Of a stretch of 64,000 nucleotides of DNA, positions 63,401 through 64,000 are shown one piece after another (within the stretch, counting starts at the first letter, position 1; each line of letters begins with the position of its first letter). A program made the position numbers and the translations under genes. This DNA is from Chryseobacterium sp. JV274 (lineage in GTDB: Bacteria; Bacteroidota; Bacteroidia; Flavobacteriales; Weeksellaceae), in contig NZ_LR824569.1 of assembly GCF_903969135.1 (NCBI RefSeq), positions 3,927,001-3,991,000 of the forward strand, read 5' to 3'. Under the pieces are notes generated by a model. That model was not told where the DNA came from, did no database searches, and saw only the letters and a list, made by a program, of their open reading frames with translations.

Positions 63401-64000
63401 GGATATAGAAGAAATTGTTCTTGTAGGAAGGAGGAAAGTCGGAGATTTTTTCAGTAGACTATGGAATGGTATTAAGAATGGTCTTAGAAATGAATATAGT
63501 TCTAAAACTAATAATGATAAGTATGGAGGTCTAAATTCATATCGTCAATGGCAAGGGAGTCCTTTTTATAATGAAGGGGAAACCAAAACAGATAGGATCT
63601 TCCGCTTAATTGGGAATAGCAAGCGGGAAGAAATGCTGGATTTTGGTGGTGGTGGTTATAATATGTTTGGTGGTTATGGAAGAGCCACCAAAGTCGCAAG
63701 TGCAGTTGAAGCAAGTACAGGGGAAACTAAAAATATTTCACAATTGTCTTATACTGTTGAGGAAAGTGGCGATCTTTTTGGGTTATTTTCATTTGAAGGG
63801 AAAGCTGATACACCAGAAATGACAATAGTTGCAAACTTAGAGCCAGAAGGAACTCATGTGAATATAAAAGTTGATATAATGCCTACTGAGGTCTTTTATG
63901 GTGGACAAGAATTAGAAGCATCTCATGCAAAGTATGCTGGGAAAGTAGGTATAAAAGATTATAAATCAGCAATAGAAGGTTGGGTGAAAAATAAGGGCCA
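60406..64000 (+). CDS. DUF6443/RHS-repeat core protein, C-terminus beyond the window
   Basis: The frame is open from an ATG at 60406 to the window edge, giving at least 1198 aa. There is a signal peptide (KKIIILINILFITGKVLAQ), then a DUF6443 region (TVQYFDGLGRPKQVVNVKAS, YDQFGRQVQEYLP). An RHS-repeat-associated core follows at about residues 870-985: YQYKDHLGNARISFA, DYYPFGMNH, YNGKELQESGMYDYGARFYM, DLGRWGVVDPLAEK and NNPIMFIDPDG. After that comes a variable tail of at least 210 residues (EIVLVGRRKVGDFFSRLW), which is the usual site of a toxin domain. Its function is unrecognised, and immunity genes would be past the edge. Confidence 0.85.

Noticed and set aside
1..64000. CRISPR array, prophage, insertion sequence or integron
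   Set aside because: No regularly spaced repeats, transposase, integrase or phage structural genes were seen.

Overview
The window is a low-GC chromosomal segment of a flavobacterium, most like Chryseobacterium or a close Weeksellaceae relative. The evidence is a complete gldKLMN type IX secretion (T9SS) core, PorZ, proteins with T9SS type A and type B C-terminal sorting domains, a GLPGLI-family protein, DUF4270, and promoters of the Bacteroidota form TTG-N18/19-TAnnTTTG (for example before mtaB and before the tRNA cluster). No insertion sequence, phage, CRISPR array or rRNA operon was seen. Both window edges cut genes: recO on the left and a large RHS protein on the right.

Layout. 1-4.4 kb, minus strand: recO (partial), porZ and a 5'-nucleotidase split into two overlapping genes. 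4.4-7.3 kb, plus strand: dapA, a GNAT acetyltransferase, an AraC-type regulator overlapping a degenerate receiver protein. 7.3-7.9 kb: a gene-free stretch ending in a large inverted repeat and a terminator, a candidate structured RNA. 7.9-16.5 kb, minus strand: recG, a periplasmic thioredoxin and three POT peptide transporters, with a YhcG/DUF1016 pseudogene between the first and second. 16.6-19.7 kb: a compact cluster with a divergent XRE regulator, a Gly/Cys-rich double-glycine-leader peptide, a VKOR-thioredoxin membrane fusion and a GLPGLI protein. 19.8-32 kb: an S9 peptidase, small stress-type genes, an alpha-glucan phosphorylase homologue, an orphan PD-(D/E)XK-like protein, a T9SS type B protein, a DinB-like protein, mtaB, an FMN glutamate-synthase-like enzyme and an FKBP-like lipoprotein. 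32.5-35.3 kb: an S4 protein, aroK, a tRNA Lys-Leu-Lys cluster and panC. 35.4-44.7 kb: a short glycogen-synthase-like protein, DUF4270, glmS and gldKLMN. 44.8-48.1 kb: an FAD enzyme, SemiSWEET and small envelope proteins. 48.2-53.9 kb: an RND efflux operon. 54.2-64 kb: a coupled operon of a T9SS-sorted repeat protein, a 1520-aa RHS-like/DUF5977 protein and a DUF6443/RHS-core protein.

How the genes work together. Export and cell-surface display dominate: GldKLMN and PorZ belong to the T9SS, and at least two proteins here (25.9 kb and 54.2 kb) carry its sorting signals. The best candidate for a little-described system is the 16.6-19.7 kb cluster, which reads as a disulfide-rich secreted peptide with its own oxidative-folding membrane protein. 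It has a perfect 22-bp palindrome in the divergent promoter region and a perfect hairpin between precursor and maturation genes. The second candidate is the 54-64 kb operon, where two consecutive RHS-type proteins look like a split toxin cage with a variable C-terminus running off the window.
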